From Providencia manganoxydans (GTDB taxonomy: Bacteria; Pseudomonadota; Gammaproteobacteria; Enterobacterales; Enterobacteriaceae), in assembly GCF_016618195.1 (NCBI RefSeq), contig NZ_CP067099.1:3658001-3722000 (forward strand): DNA of 64,000 nucleotides. The letters run 5' to 3'. The notes under the pieces were generated by a model. The model saw only the letters and a list, made by a program, of their open reading frames with translations. It ran no database searches and had not been told where the DNA came from. The first letter of the stretch is position 1; each line of letters starts with the position of its first letter. The position numbers and the translations under genes are program-made. Below, in pieces: positions 39,937 through 49,865 of this stretch.

Positions 39937-41376
39937 TTAATGAGTAGATGGCAATATCAAGCGATCCGCGACTGACATTGGCCATATTTTAATCGCCACA
40001 TAATAGATAATACTGGTTGCCACTAAGCCAACAATCCATGAAATATCAACGCCTCCTAACGTTTCAACTAATGGCCCTGTATAGAAACCTGTTGCGATAA
40101 AAGGTAATTGGATCAAGACCCCAACCACATAGGTGATAATGCCCACTTTGTTCCAACGTCCATAACGGCCATTTGGGTTTGATAATTGAGGTACATCATA
40201 GCGACCTTTGGTTACCCAATAGTAATCAACAAGGTTGATAGCACTCCAAGGTGTAAAAAATGCCAGTAAGAATAATAAGAAAGCAGAAAATAATTTTAAG
40301 AAGGAGTGCTGGCCAGCAAGACCTAAGAGAGTTGAGAAACTCACCATCAGTATGATGAAAAATAGCCTTTGCCCACGTGAAATTTGCTGTTTACCTCGGA
40401 AACCACAAAATATAGCGGCCATCGACATAAAGCTGCCATAGGCATTTAACGCTGTAATAGTCACTTTACCGAAAAAGATACTGATATAGAGTAGTGCTGC
40501 AATCAAACCTGTACTACCTAATCCAACAATATAAGCCACTTCATGGCCTGCAAATTGGCTTCCTGCTAGCGCTGCTGCAAATACACCAAGGATCATCGAA
40601 GCTTGAGTCCCGATCACCGTTCCTGAACCTACCGCAAGGAAAGCTTTAATAGTGGGAGTTTTTGTAGGTAAATAGCGTGAATAGTCAGCCACATAAGGGC
40701 CAAATGCAATTTGCCATGATGCAGACAATGACATCGCCAATAAGAAATTGGTCCAACTAAAATGACGATTTTCAAGTAACACGGAAACATCATTCATGTA
40801 GAAAAGGCGGAAGAACAAATAAAAGAATGCGATCACCCCAACTACACTCGCCACTTTGCCCAATATGTGAATGATACGATAACCACAGATAGTAATGGCG
40901 ATGATCACTGCGCCAAAAATCAAAATACCAATCCAGTCACTAACATGAAGTAACTGTCCAACGGCTTGCCCTGCTAATACAGTCCCACTCGCAGAGAAAC
41001 CTACGTACATCATGCAAACCAGTAAGATAGGGATCACCGCACCATACACACCAAACTGCACACGACTGGAAATCATTTGTGGCAAGCCCAGCTTAGGCCC
41101 TTGCACCGCATGCAAAGCCATAACTGCCCCACCAAGTAACTGGCCAATAAATAAACCAATCAAAGACCAAAACACGTCTCCACCTAAAACCACAGCAAGT
41201 GCCCCTGTGACAATGGCGGTGATCTGTAGGTTTGCCCCAAACCAAAGGGTAAATTGGCTTGATAACGTGCCATGGCGCTCAGATTCAGGAATGTAATCAA
41301 TCGAACGAGCTTCTATTAGGGGAACGTTGTCCTGCCGGCTTTTTTTATCTGCGATTATATTGTTTGAAACTGTCAT
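39937..41376 (-). CDS. NCS1-family permease, probable urocanate or imidazole-acid importer
   Basis: A 479-residue transporter with about 12 helices of the nucleobase:cation symporter-1 family (CodB-like). SIDYIPESERHGTLSSQFTLWFGANLQ near residues 28-54 is the NCS1 N-terminal signature. NCS1 members in Pseudomonas hut clusters import urocanate, so with hutU in the same operon an imidazole-ring acid is a likely substrate. A cytosine or allantoin substrate fits the context less well. It lies between the dehydrogenase and etfB. Confidence 0.82.
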   Translation of the reverse strand: MTVSNNIIADKKSRQDNVPLIEARSIDYIPESERHGTLSSQFTLWFGANLQITAIVTGALAVVLGGDVFWSLIGLFIGQLLGGAVMALHAVQGPKLGLPQMISSRVQFGVYGAVIPILLVCMMYVGFSASGTVLAGQAVGQLLHVSDWIGILIFGAVIIAITICGYRIIHILGKVASVVGVIAFFYLFFRLFYMNDVSVLLENRHFSWTNFLLAMSLSASWQIAFGPYVADYSRYLPTKTPTIKAFLAVGSGTVIGTQASMILGVFAAALAGSQFAGHEVAYIVGLGSTGLIAALLYISIFFGKVTITALNAYGSFMSMAAIFCGFRGKQQISRGQRLFFIILMVSFSTLLGLAGQHSFLKLFSAFLLFLLAFFTPWSAINLVDYYWVTKGRYDVPQLSNPNGRYGRWNKVGIITYVVGVLIQLPFIATGFYTGPLVETLGGVDISWIVGLVATSIIYYVAIKIWPMSVADRLILPSTH

Positions 41377-41619
41377 GGTAACTCCTCTTTAAGCAAGGCT
41401 GGCTTAAAGAATGAACCAATTTGTCATCATGGATGCTGTAGGGTGCAGCCGTTAGACATTAAGTCGGGTATTGTTATTGATAGAGATCACCCGCCATTAA
41501 AAATTGAAATACATTCTTAAACCTGATTGTTGTTGTGTTTTTAATTCCATGATCGTGATTGCAGCTCAACTTCTCATTGATGGATGCCTGTCCACCCATC
41601 AAAGCGTGATATTTAATTA
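41377..41619 (-). other. Intercistronic gap with hairpin and possible internal promoter
   Basis: A 243-bp gap inside an otherwise tight operon. A hairpin TGATGGATG (41578-41586) with CACCCATCA (41593-41601, one G-U pair) lies just after the dehydrogenase stop. The remaining AT-rich sequence may hold a second promoter for permease-etfBA-ETF-QO. Confidence 0.4.
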
Positions 41620-42759
41620 TTAAACGGCATCTAAAACCGCACGTGAGATAATAATTTTTTGAATTTCCGAGGTACCTTCAAAAATTCGTAAAATTCTTGC
41701 ATCACGAACATAGCGTTCTAGAGGCAGATCGCGAATATAGCCATAACCGCCATGCAGTTGTAATGCAGCATCAGTGACAAAACCGGCACATTCTGCGGCA
41801 AATAATTTTGCTGTCGCCGATTGCAAACTAAAACGCTCGCCTGTATCACGGCGTTCAGCGGCATTCCAAGTCAACATTCTTGCTGCCTCCAGCTGGGTAT
41901 GCATATCTGCGAGGCGCCATTGTGTTCCTTGATAGGCTGCCAATGGTTTTTTGCCAATTTGGCGTTCTTTGACCCACCCCAGAGCACATTCCATCGCTGC
42001 TCGGGCAATACCTAATGACGTTGCAGCAACCTCCACACGCCCTTTATCCAATACTTCCATTGCAGTATGGAAACCTTTATTTTCTTCACCTAATAATGCA
42101 GATTCAGGTAACCAACAATTCAGGGCTAATTCATAGATTGTGCTACCACGTAGTCCCATGGTTTTTTCAGGGGAAGAAAACTCAACACCTTCAGTGCCTT
42201 TTGGGATCATAAATGCACTGATACCACGAGCTCCTGCTTCAGGGTCTGTTTTGGCATATAACACAATAAAATCAGCTTCTTTGGCATTGGTAATATAGTG
42301 TTTATTACCACGAATTCGCCAGCCGCCATTTTCACGTGTTGCAATAGTACGCATATCTGCTGGGTTTGAACCTGCTGCGGGTTCAGTTAAGCCAAATGCA
42401 CCTAATAGCTCACCACTGGCTGCTTTGGGTAACCAATATTGTTTTTGCTCTTCAGTCCCACCGATTAAGATAGAGTCCGTTGCAAGAAAATGCGCAGTCA
42501 GTGCTGATGATGTTGATGCACATGCAGCAGCAACGGCTTCAACAATCATACTCATCGCAATGCTACCAATACCAAAACCACCGTATTGCTCCGGTAAGTT
42601 AATTCCCCAGCATCCCATTTCACCTAAAGCAGATAAGCTTTCTGCACAAAAAGTTTCTGTTTCGTCATAACGCTGTGCGTTCGCTTGCAAAACATCTCGG
42701 CAAACTTTTTCCACAGCATCGACAATGGCTTGTTCTGTTTCATCAATTTGAAAGCTCAT
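41620..42759 (-). CDS. Acyl-CoA dehydrogenase
   Basis: A 379-residue FAD enzyme with the acyl-CoA dehydrogenase fold. Signatures are FGLTEPAAGSNPADMRTIA and the C-terminal RIFEGTSEIQKIIISRAV, whose Glu is the position of the catalytic base in short-chain dehydrogenases. It introduces an alpha-beta double bond into an acyl-CoA and delivers electrons to ETF. Its ATG overlaps the CoA-transferase stop (ATGA). With hutU upstream, imidazolepropionyl-CoA to urocanyl-CoA is proposed; this substrate is an inference. Confidence 0.92.
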   Translation of the reverse strand: MSFQIDETEQAIVDAVEKVCRDVLQANAQRYDETETFCAESLSALGEMGCWGINLPEQYGGFGIGSIAMSMIVEAVAAACASTSSALTAHFLATDSILIGGTEEQKQYWLPKAASGELLGAFGLTEPAAGSNPADMRTIATRENGGWRIRGNKHYITNAKEADFIVLYAKTDPEAGARGISAFMIPKGTEGVEFSSPEKTMGLRGSTIYELALNCWLPESALLGEENKGFHTAMEVLDKGRVEVAATSLGIARAAMECALGWVKERQIGKKPLAAYQGTQWRLADMHTQLEAARMLTWNAAERRDTGERFSLQSATAKLFAAECAGFVTDAALQLHGGYGYIRDLPLERYVRDARILRIFEGTSEIQKIIISRAVLDAV

Positions 42760-43940
42760 TGTATTGTCTCCGCATTTTTCGTTGTTATTGTTGACGGCTT
42801 ATAAACCTGATTAGCTTCTCCTAAATGTGGTGCTCTTTGCGTCACATGAGGTTTACATCCATTAAAGAAAACAGGCTGAGAAATTAACGGGGTACCGCCA
42901 TCATTGAGATCGATAAGAATTTGGCGAACTTTTGCATGCTCACTTTGTGTCGCCTGCTGTAAGTTATGGATCGGCGATGCAGGTACGCCTGCGTTTAACA
43001 ATAAATCACAAACTTGCTCTACTGTTTTTTGCGCTGTCCATTGTTCTATTTCTTTACGTAAATCAGCGTGATAAATCGTTCTGGTTGGGTCGTCTTTATA
43101 ACGAGGATCATCACGTAATGTTGGCTGTCCCATACATTCACAGAAACGCTGAAATAATTTTTCACTGGCAATGGCTATGACGACTAAGCCATCTTGCGCC
43201 TGATAGGTATCAAAAGGCGTTGAAACTGGATGACGATTACCGACTAAGCTAGGTGCCTCACCATTGGCAAATAAGTTAGATAAGCCTGTTAGCTGCATAC
43301 TTAGCAATACATCAACCATTGCTACATCAATATATTGCGCACTTTCTTGGTGGGCTTCCCGAGCGAACAAAGCACTGCTGATCGCCCAAGACGCGAACAT
43401 GCCTGCACAAACATCTCCTATTGATTCCCCGCTGCGTGTAGGACCTGTTTGTGGGAAACCTGTCACACTCATCAGCCCTGACATGGCCTGTGCTACGATG
43501 TCATAAGCGGGATAATTGGCTAATGGGCTATCTTGACCAAAACCAGAAATACTGGCGTAAATTAACGTGGGATTATGTTGTTTTAAGCTCTCAAAATCGA
43601 TCCCGAGTCTCGCCGTCACCCCCGGTCGAAAATTTTCAACCACCACATCGCTTTCTTTGACCAGTTGGTAAAGGATCTCACGATCAGCATCAGACTTCAG
43701 ATCGAGCTCAATGCTACGCTTACCTCGATTGATCAAACCGTAATAAACGCTTTCTCCATCAATAAAAGGACCTAGATGACGGCTATCATCACCGTGGTCA
43801 GGAACCTCGATCTTTATCACTTCGGCACCGAGATCGGCCATCATACCTGTGCAATAGGGTCCGGCTAACACACGGCTTAAATCAATCACTTTGATCCCTG
43901 ACAGTGGCCCTTGCCTTTTTTGCTGTAGCTGCATATTCAT
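42756..43940 (-). CDS. Class III CoA-transferase (CaiB/BaiF family)
   Basis: A 394-residue family III CoA-transferase. LSRVLAGPYCTGMMADLGAEVIKIE at the N-terminus and GPTRSGESIGDVCAGMFA, whose Asp (about residue 176) is the catalytic nucleophile position, identify it. The ATG at 43940 has AAGGA 7 bp upstream; a longer frame from 43970 is less likely. As in the carnitine pathway, it could move CoA from the product acyl-CoA (proposed urocanyl-CoA) to the incoming acid (proposed imidazolepropionate). This would explain why no ligase or thioesterase is encoded. Confidence 0.92.
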   Translation of the reverse strand: MNMQLQQKRQGPLSGIKVIDLSRVLAGPYCTGMMADLGAEVIKIEVPDHGDDSRHLGPFIDGESVYYGLINRGKRSIELDLKSDADREILYQLVKESDVVVENFRPGVTARLGIDFESLKQHNPTLIYASISGFGQDSPLANYPAYDIVAQAMSGLMSVTGFPQTGPTRSGESIGDVCAGMFASWAISSALFAREAHQESAQYIDVAMVDVLLSMQLTGLSNLFANGEAPSLVGNRHPVSTPFDTYQAQDGLVVIAIASEKLFQRFCECMGQPTLRDDPRYKDDPTRTIYHADLRKEIEQWTAQKTVEQVCDLLLNAGVPASPIHNLQQATQSEHAKVRQILIDLNDGGTPLISQPVFFNGCKPHVTQRAPHLGEANQVYKPSTITTKNAETIQ

Positions 43941-43991
43941 ACAGAAATCCTTATAAATAAGGCCGACCAATTACTTGGTCGGCAAAAGACA

Positions 43992-45659
43992 TTACTTGAC
44001 CATAGGTAGATTTAAACCCTGCTGTTTTGCACAGTTGATTGCGATGTCATAGCCTGCATCAGCATGACGCATAACCCCTGTCGCTGGGTCATTATGTAAA
44101 ACGCGGGCTAAGCGTTTATCTGCCGCATCGGTACCATCACAAACAATGACGACACCAGCATGCTGTGAAAAGCCCATACCGACACCACCACCATGATGCA
44201 AACTCACCCATGTCGCACCACCCGCGGTATTCAGTAGCGCGTTCAGCAGTGGCCAGTCAGACACGGCATCAGAGCCATCTTTCATGGCTTCCGTTTCGCG
44301 ATGTGGACTCGCTACAGAGCCTGAATCTAGGTGATCTCGACCAATGACAATCGGACCTTTTAGTTCGCCATTTTTCACCATTTGGTTAAATGCACGACCT
44401 AACCTTTCGCGATCTTTGAGCCCTACCCAACAAATACGGGCTGGTAAGCCTTGGAATGCGATCCGCTCACGAGCCATATCCAGCCAGTTATGTAGATGCT
44501 TATCATCGGGGATCAGTTCTTTAACTTTTTGATCTGTTTTATAGATATCTTCAGGATCCCCTGAAAGTGCGACCCAACGGAACGGTCCGATACCTTCACA
44601 AAATAGAGGGCGAATATAAGCAGGAACAAAACCTGGGAAATCAAAGGCATTGGAGATACCTTCATCTTTTGCCATTTGACGAATATTGTTGCCATAATCG
44701 AAAGCCGCTGAACCACGTTGTTGCATGGTCAACATGGCATCAACCTGCACTGCCATACTTTTTTTCGCTGCTTTTGTCACTTCATTTGGTGCTGTTTGCT
44801 GCTTTTCACGCCATTGTTGCAGTGTCCAACCTTGTGGTAGGTAGCCATGAACAGGATCATGTGCGCTTGTCTGATCTGTCACCGAATCAGGGGTGATATT
44901 GCGTTTCACCAATTCGCTGTATACATCAGCAGCATTGCCTAATAAACCAACGGATACAGGCTTACCATCACGCTTTGCTTCCTCGATATATTGCAACGCT
45001 TCATCTAATGAAGTGGCTTTTTTGTCGACATAACGAGTTCTTAAACGGAAATCGATGCGGCTTTCATCGCATTCAACCGCGATCATGCTAAAACCGGCCA
45101 TAGTTGCGGCTAAAGGCTGTGCACCGCCCATGCCTCCTAATCCACCGGTTAAGATCCAACGGCCTGCTGGGTTGCCATTAAAATGTTGTTTTGCTAAAGA
45201 AACGAAAGTTTCATAGGTGCCTTGAACGATGCCCTGTGAGCCAATATAGATCCACGATCCCGCTGTCATTTGGCCATACATCATCAAGCCTTTTTTATCT
45301 AACTCATTAAAATGATCCCAATTTGCCCAATGTGGAACAATGTTTGAGTTAGCGATTAATACACGGGGTGCATCTGGATGAGTGGGAAAGACACCGACAG
45401 GCTTACCTGATTGCACCAATAAGGTCTGATCGTCTTCGAGAGTTTTCAGAACCTCTAGGATTTTGTCATAACATTGCCAATCACGCGCTGCACGACCAAT
45501 ACCACCGTACACCACTAAACTTTGTGGATGCTCAGCCACGTCGGGGTCTAAGTTGTTTTGGATCATGCGGTAAACTGCTTCTGTCAGCCAGCTTTTGCAG
45601 GTCTTCTCGCTACCATGCGGAGCACGAATAATACGTGTAGAGTCTGTACGGTTTAACAT
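43992..45659 (-). CDS. hutU: Urocanate hydratase (urocanase)
   Basis: A 555-residue NAD+-dependent urocanase converting urocanate to imidazolone propionate, the second step of histidine degradation. The NAD-binding glycine-rich [13 protein letters not shown] and [15 protein letters not shown], with the conserved active-site Cys (Cys410 in Pseudomonas putida), are present, and length matches the family (about 557). AAGGGGA precedes the ATG. It is the first gene of the operon. hutH, hutI and hutG are not in the window, which is unusual for a hut cluster. Confidence 0.97.
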   Translation of the reverse strand: MLNRTDSTRIIRAPHGSEKTCKSWLTEAVYRMIQNNLDPDVAEHPQSLVVYGGIGRAARDWQCYDKILEVLKTLEDDQTLLVQSGKPVGVFPTHPDAPRVLIANSNIVPHWANWDHFNELDKKGLMMYGQMTAGSWIYIGSQGIVQGTYETFVSLAKQHFNGNPAGRWILTGGLGGMGGAQPLAATMAGFSMIAVECDESRIDFRLRTRYVDKKATSLDEALQYIEEAKRDGKPVSVGLLGNAADVYSELVKRNITPDSVTDQTSAHDPVHGYLPQGWTLQQWREKQQTAPNEVTKAAKKSMAVQVDAMLTMQQRGSAAFDYGNNIRQMAKDEGISNAFDFPGFVPAYIRPLFCEGIGPFRWVALSGDPEDIYKTDQKVKELIPDDKHLHNWLDMARERIAFQGLPARICWVGLKDRERLGRAFNQMVKNGELKGPIVIGRDHLDSGSVASPHRETEAMKDGSDAVSDWPLLNALLNTAGGATWVSLHHGGGVGMGFSQHAGVVIVCDGTDAADKRLARVLHNDPATGVMRHADAGYDIAINCAKQQGLNLPMVK

Positions 45660-45852
45660 CTGCTATCCCCTTTCATTCAATTTAACTTTTTTACAACAAT
45701 CAATGATATTTGTGATTAGTCATTATTTTTTCACTGACTGATAACCGAGTAGCTATCTTTAGTTAATTAATTAAAATTCAATCAGTTAAACTTTTTAGCG
45801 CCTAATTTTATTATCATCATAATCTGTGTTGTTACTCATCTGACCCTAAATA

Positions 45853-45887
45853 TATATACATTTAATTCACAAAGTATATACATTTAA
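45853..45887. promoter_or_regulatory. Paired GTATATAC-like sites, candidate HutC operator
   Basis: The 13-base sequence TATATACATTTAA occurs at 45853-45865 and again at 45875-45887, 22 bp apart or about two helical turns. The second copy contains GTATATAC (45874-45881), the core palindrome of many GntR/HutC operators. They lie about 200 bp upstream of the hutU start. Confidence 0.45.
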
Positions 45888-45973
45888 ATTTTAATTTTTG
45901 TACAAAAATTAGATAGAAAGGAGGGAGTGTACCTATACAACAATGGGTAACTTGCTATTTATTCAAAAGAAGA

Positions 45974-45983
45974 TGTATATACA
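45974..45983. promoter_or_regulatory. TGTATATACA palindrome, candidate HutC site
   Basis: A perfect 10-bp palindrome of the form TGTA-N2-TACA, the pattern described for Pseudomonas HutC binding. It lies between hutU and the orphan gene, about 315 bp from hutU and 200 bp from 46184. Confidence 0.45.
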
Positions 45984-46183
45984 ATTGATTTAATCTGTAG
46001 AAACAAGCAAATAGCTGAAATGAGAACTGCTTCACAATTAAAAGTGACCAAATATTATCGTGGGTGAGTGTAGCCAGTTGTCTTTTTATGATTTGAATGC
46101 GGTAAGAGTATCTATTTATACAATTTTAGTGGTGGTATTTAAGGTATATATGCATCTAAAAGAATTAAATAAGTGAGTTTTCT

Positions 46184-47053
46184 ATGACAATAACCATTCA
46201 AGCAACATGTTCCAATCCGGCCATTAATCCTAATAGATTAAAAAAACCGGTTTGTGGATCAACCTCATTCATTAACTCTATTAATAGCATTCAAAATAAT
46301 AATAATTCCATATGGAAAAAACTAGTATCATTTATAAATAGAATTAGATTCACATCTGACAGAAAAGCGAATATTAAGTTTATTGAAAGGCATTTCAAAT
46401 TACCAGACTTATATAAAAAAGAGATATTTCATGATAAAAATACAACGTCAATAATGATAAAAAAAGAATATGAGAAATTTATACCTTCAGAAAATGAGAT
46501 AAAAACTGGTGAAGATTTAGATCTTAAAAACCAAAAAAATGGATTCATTTATGACTCTAAATTATCTAAACAATTCAACCTTGATCTTCATCGAATGGAT
46601 TATTTTCTATATACACCATATCGACAACCAGAACCCTATAAACTTGTAGATGCAAAGCTTCTTACCGCAGAGTTTGGACGTAGAAATGCACAATTTATAT
46701 CTCAGTTTGCTCACCAAGGTTTTACAGCAGATCCATTGATTGCATTACAACCACTCATCAAAGATGATAATTATGTTATTAGTAATAGCATGATGGATAA
46801 TGAACAAAGTATTAAACGACCTTTAATTTTTATAGAAAAAACCATGCAAGGGCATTGCATTGTCACTGCCAAAAAAACAATCAGGCTAATAAAAAAGGAG
46901 GATGGCGAAATATTAAAAGGGATGACGGTTTCAATAATAAGAAAAACATTTTTCATTAAAGGTAAAGATGGACTGTTTTTAGAAAATCATGATAAAAAAG
47001 ATCAACTCCTATTCGTAATAACAAAAAAACCAACTACAACTAACCCATCATGA
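46184..47053 (+). CDS. Orphan AT-rich gene, unidentified 289-residue protein
   Basis: A 289-residue protein with no signal peptide or membrane helix. The N-terminus is rich in Ser, Thr, Asn and Ile (MTITIQATCSNPAINPNRLK, then NSINSIQNNNNS), and the rest is Lys-rich and hydrophilic. Codon use and base composition are more AT-rich than the flanking hut and liv genes, which suggests transfer. The N-terminal style and solitary position are compatible with a type III effector, but no family was recognised and no secretion genes are in the window. Confidence 0.65.
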   Translation: MTITIQATCSNPAINPNRLKKPVCGSTSFINSINSIQNNNNSIWKKLVSFINRIRFTSDRKANIKFIERHFKLPDLYKKEIFHDKNTTSIMIKKEYEKFIPSENEIKTGEDLDLKNQKNGFIYDSKLSKQFNLDLHRMDYFLYTPYRQPEPYKLVDAKLLTAEFGRRNAQFISQFAHQGFTADPLIALQPLIKDDNYVISNSMMDNEQSIKRPLIFIEKTMQGHCIVTAKKTIRLIKKEDGEILKGMTVSIIRKTFFIKGKDGLFLENHDKKDQLLFVITKKPTTTNPS

Positions 47054-47063
47054 TACTTTTCAA

Positions 47064-47106
47064 AAGGGCATTAATAATCGATACATATTTTTATATTAAT
47101 GCCCTT
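47064..47106. terminator. Bidirectional terminator between the orphan gene and livF
   Basis: A 13-bp perfect inverted repeat, AAGGGCATTAATA (47064-47076) with TATTAATGCCCTT (47094-47106), has a 17-nt loop. It separates two convergent genes. Confidence 0.85.
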
Positions 47107-47116
47107 CTCTTAATGA

Positions 47117-47818
47117 TTAACCACCTAAATAAGCACATCTTACCGCTTCATTCGCCAGTAATGCTTTACCACTATCTTCCAGTACAATATGGCCATTTTC
47201 AAGTACATAGCCCCTATCCGCCAATTTCAATGCCTGATTTGCATTTTGTTCAACAAGAAAGATCGTCATGCCTTCCTCACGTAGTTGCAAAATAGTATCG
47301 AAGATTTGCATGATAATGATCGGGGCTAGCCCCAATGATGGCTCATCAAGCAACAGCAATTCAGGTTGGCTCATCAGTGCACGACCAATCGCCAACATCT
47401 GTTGTTCGCCCCCTGACATAGTTCCTGAACGCTGACTACGACGTTCGTATAAACGAGGGAACAACGTATACACACGTTCAATACGTTGCTGATATTGCTG
47501 ACGATTAGCAAAAAAACCGCCCATCGCCAAATTCTCTTCAACCGTCATTCGTGAAAAAACACGTCGCCCTTCAGGCACAATCGCAATATCTTCACGCATA
47601 ATTTTTGCTGTAGGCAACTGAGTAATATCCACATCTCGATAAAGGATCTGCCCTTCAGAGGCGCGTGGATCACCACATAATGTACTTAGCAGAGTGGTTT
47701 TCCCTGCGCCATTAGCACCGATCAGGGTGACAATTTCGCCTTTTTGAATATTCAAACTGACCTGATGTAAGGCTTGGATTTTTCCATAATGGGCAGAAAC
47801 TTGTTTAAACTCTAACAT
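47117..47818 (-). CDS. livF: Branched-chain amino acid ABC transporter ATPase LivF
   Basis: A 233-residue ABC ATPase. Walker A is GANGAGKTT, the signature motif is MSGGEQQMLAIGRAL, and Walker B is LLLDEPSLGLAP. It pairs with LivG to power leucine, isoleucine and valine uptake. It overlaps livG by one base. The PEGRRVF motif after the Q-loop is typical of LivF-type ATPases. Last gene of livKHMGF. Confidence 0.97.
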   Translation of the reverse strand: MLEFKQVSAHYGKIQALHQVSLNIQKGEIVTLIGANGAGKTTLLSTLCGDPRASEGQILYRDVDITQLPTAKIMREDIAIVPEGRRVFSRMTVEENLAMGGFFANRQQYQQRIERVYTLFPRLYERRSQRSGTMSGGEQQMLAIGRALMSQPELLLLDEPSLGLAPIIIMQIFDTILQLREEGMTIFLVEQNANQALKLADRGYVLENGHIVLEDSGKALLANEAVRCAYLGG

Positions 47819-48585
47819 TAGTAAGCCTCCCCCAAATAAGCTTTGATAACATCAGGGTGCTGACGGATTTGCTCAGGCGTTCCATTCGCCAGTGGTGTTC
47901 CCTGATTAACCACATAAATACGATCTGAAATCCCCATCACCAACTTCATATCATGCTCAATCAATAAAATAGAAACTTGATGATGTGAACGTAATTCAGC
48001 AATTAATTCATCCAGATCGTTGGTTTCTTTTGGATTCAAACCTGCCGCAGGCTCATCTAACATCAAAATTTCAGGGCGAGTCACCATGCAACGAGCGATC
48101 TCTAAGCGACGTTGCTGACCATATGCTAAGTTACCAGCTTGACGGTTAGCAAACTGTAATAGATTAACGCGTTCAAGCCATTTAACTGCATTATCAATCG
48201 CTTCTGATTCTGCTCGACGAAATGCAGGTGTCTTTAATAAGCCAGAAAAAATACCACTTTTCAAATGTTGATGCTGCGCGACTAATAGATTTTCAATCAC
48301 CGTCATTTCTTTAAATAAGCGGACATGTTGAAAGGTTCTGATCACCCCCAGACGAGCAATTGCCTGCCCCGATAAGCCTTCCAAATGTTTTTCACGATAA
48401 ATAATTGAGCCGCTTGTCGGTTTATAAAAACCTGTTAAGCAGTTGAAAATAGTGGTTTTACCAGCACCGTTCGGGCCAATCAAAGAGACGATTTCGCCTT
48501 GATTTAACGTCAATTCCACGTTATTCACTGCCAATAAGCCGCCAAAGCGCATCGACAAACCATTAACTTGTAATAGAGGGGTCAT
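47818..48585 (-). CDS. livG: Branched-chain amino acid ABC transporter ATPase LivG
   Basis: A 255-residue ABC ATPase, the E. coli length when started at [16 protein letters not shown] (48585); an upstream extension to 48672 lies inside livM. Walker A is GPNGAGKTT, the signature region is [15 protein letters not shown], and Walker B is [12 protein letters not shown]. It overlaps livM by ATGA and livF by one base. Confidence 0.97.
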   Translation of the reverse strand: MTPLLQVNGLSMRFGGLLAVNNVELTLNQGEIVSLIGPNGAGKTTIFNCLTGFYKPTSGSIIYREKHLEGLSGQAIARLGVIRTFQHVRLFKEMTVIENLLVAQHQHLKSGIFSGLLKTPAFRRAESEAIDNAVKWLERVNLLQFANRQAGNLAYGQQRRLEIARCMVTRPEILMLDEPAAGLNPKETNDLDELIAELRSHHQVSILLIEHDMKLVMGISDRIYVVNQGTPLANGTPEQIRQHPDVIKAYLGEAY

Positions 48586-49865
48586 ACTTTTTCCCCCTGA
48601 TCCACTAATTGTTCTGTATTCTTCAATTTCATTTGACGACGTTTCATTGGCAATAGCCCTTGAGGGCGCCAAATCATCATTAAGACCATTAAAGCCCCCA
48701 ACAACAACATGCTGTAGGCATTCAGATCACGCATCATCTCTCTTGAGACGACTAATATGATCGCAGCTAATATTACTGAAGTTTGCGATCCCATACCGCC
48801 AAGAACAACGATCGCTAATACAAATGCAGATTCAACAAAAGTGAATGACTCAGGGCTGATAAACCCTTGGCGAGCGGCAAATAGCGTGCCTGCAAAACCA
48901 GCAAAGGCAGCACTGATAGTGAATGCGGTCAGTTTAATTTTTGTGGGTGATAAACCTAAAGAACGGCAAGCTATCTCATCTTCTCGCAGAGCTTCCCAAG
49001 CACGCCCTAATGGCATACGCAGTAAACGGTTAATCACAAATAACGTTAACACTACCAATAATAGCGCAACGAAATATAAGAAAATAATGCGATCGCCCGC
49101 ATTGTAATCAAGACCAAAGAAATTGTGGAAAGTGTCCCAACCGTCTTTTGCGTTACGACTAAATTCTAAACCGAAAAAGGTGGGTTTAGGCAGTTGGCTG
49201 ATCCCATTCGGTCCCCCAGTAATTTCAGTATTATTGAGCAATAAAATACGCACAATCTCACCAAAACCTAGGGTTACAATCGCCAAATAATCTCCCCGTA
49301 ATCGCAGCACTGGGAATCCTAGCAAAAAACCCGCTAATGCTGCGGTTAACCCTGCAATAGGTAAACTTTCCCAGAAGCCAAAACCGTAATAATGATTTAA
49401 TAACGCAAATGTATAGGCGCCGATGGCATAGAAACCTGCATAACCTAAAACCAACAGACCCGAAAGACCCACCACCACGTTTAGCCCCAAACCTAACATT
49501 ACATAAATTAATGTTAAGGTGGCTATATCCACACTGCCACGAGAAACAATGAATGGCCAAATAATTGCTGCAATAATAATAAAAACAGCCAGAATCTTTT
49601 GCCTTGCCGTAGAGCCATCAAAATCCGGTATTGCCCATGATTTTTTAGGGACACCTTGCCATACTTTGGTTAATGAGGGTCGGACTAGCTGGAAAATAAA
49701 AATCACCGCAATACCCGCAAATATCCAATTCCAACGAACCGAATCAGCGCTAGACACCACGAGCTTAGTACCATCAAGGGTAAGCTGTAACCCCATCATA
49801 AAAACCGCTAAGATGAAGAACATCACTGAGGCAACAATGGCATTAATCCAATTTTCTTTTCTCAT
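48582..49865 (-). CDS. livM: Branched-chain amino acid ABC transporter permease LivM
   Basis: A 427-residue inner-membrane permease with about 10 helices (E. coli 425). [27 protein letters not shown] and [19 protein letters not shown] are LivM signatures, and the EAA-like loop ([17 protein letters not shown]) docks the ATPases. It overlaps both livH and livG by four bases. Confidence 0.97.
   Translation of the reverse strand: MRKENWINAIVASVMFFILAVFMMGLQLTLDGTKLVVSSADSVRWNWIFAGIAVIFIFQLVRPSLTKVWQGVPKKSWAIPDFDGSTARQKILAVFIIIAAIIWPFIVSRGSVDIATLTLIYVMLGLGLNVVVGLSGLLVLGYAGFYAIGAYTFALLNHYYGFGFWESLPIAGLTAALAGFLLGFPVLRLRGDYLAIVTLGFGEIVRILLLNNTEITGGPNGISQLPKPTFFGLEFSRNAKDGWDTFHNFFGLDYNAGDRIIFLYFVALLLVVLTLFVINRLLRMPLGRAWEALREDEIACRSLGLSPTKIKLTAFTISAAFAGFAGTLFAARQGFISPESFTFVESAFVLAIVVLGGMGSQTSVILAAIILVVSREMMRDLNAYSMLLLGALMVLMMIWRPQGLLPMKRRQMKLKNTEQLVDQGEKV

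Larger units (their letters stand above)
45660..46183. other. Divergent promoter region of hutU and the orphan gene
   Basis: 524 bp of AT-rich sequence without a gene. It contains two TATATACATTTAA repeats exactly 22 bp apart (45853, 45875) and TGTATATACA at 45974. These are annotated separately as possible HutC sites. Confidence 0.5.

Noticed and set aside
36394..43940. Carnitine (cai/fix) operon
   Set aside because: No caiT, caiC, caiD or caiE-like genes; the quinone oxidoreductase is a single-chain ETF-QO rather than FixC plus FixX, and hutU heads the operon.
45942..45992. 16-codon ORF with upstream GGAGG before the orphan gene
   Set aside because: The Shine-Dalgarno is about 17 bases from the ATG, and the frame is too short with no leader-peptide features.
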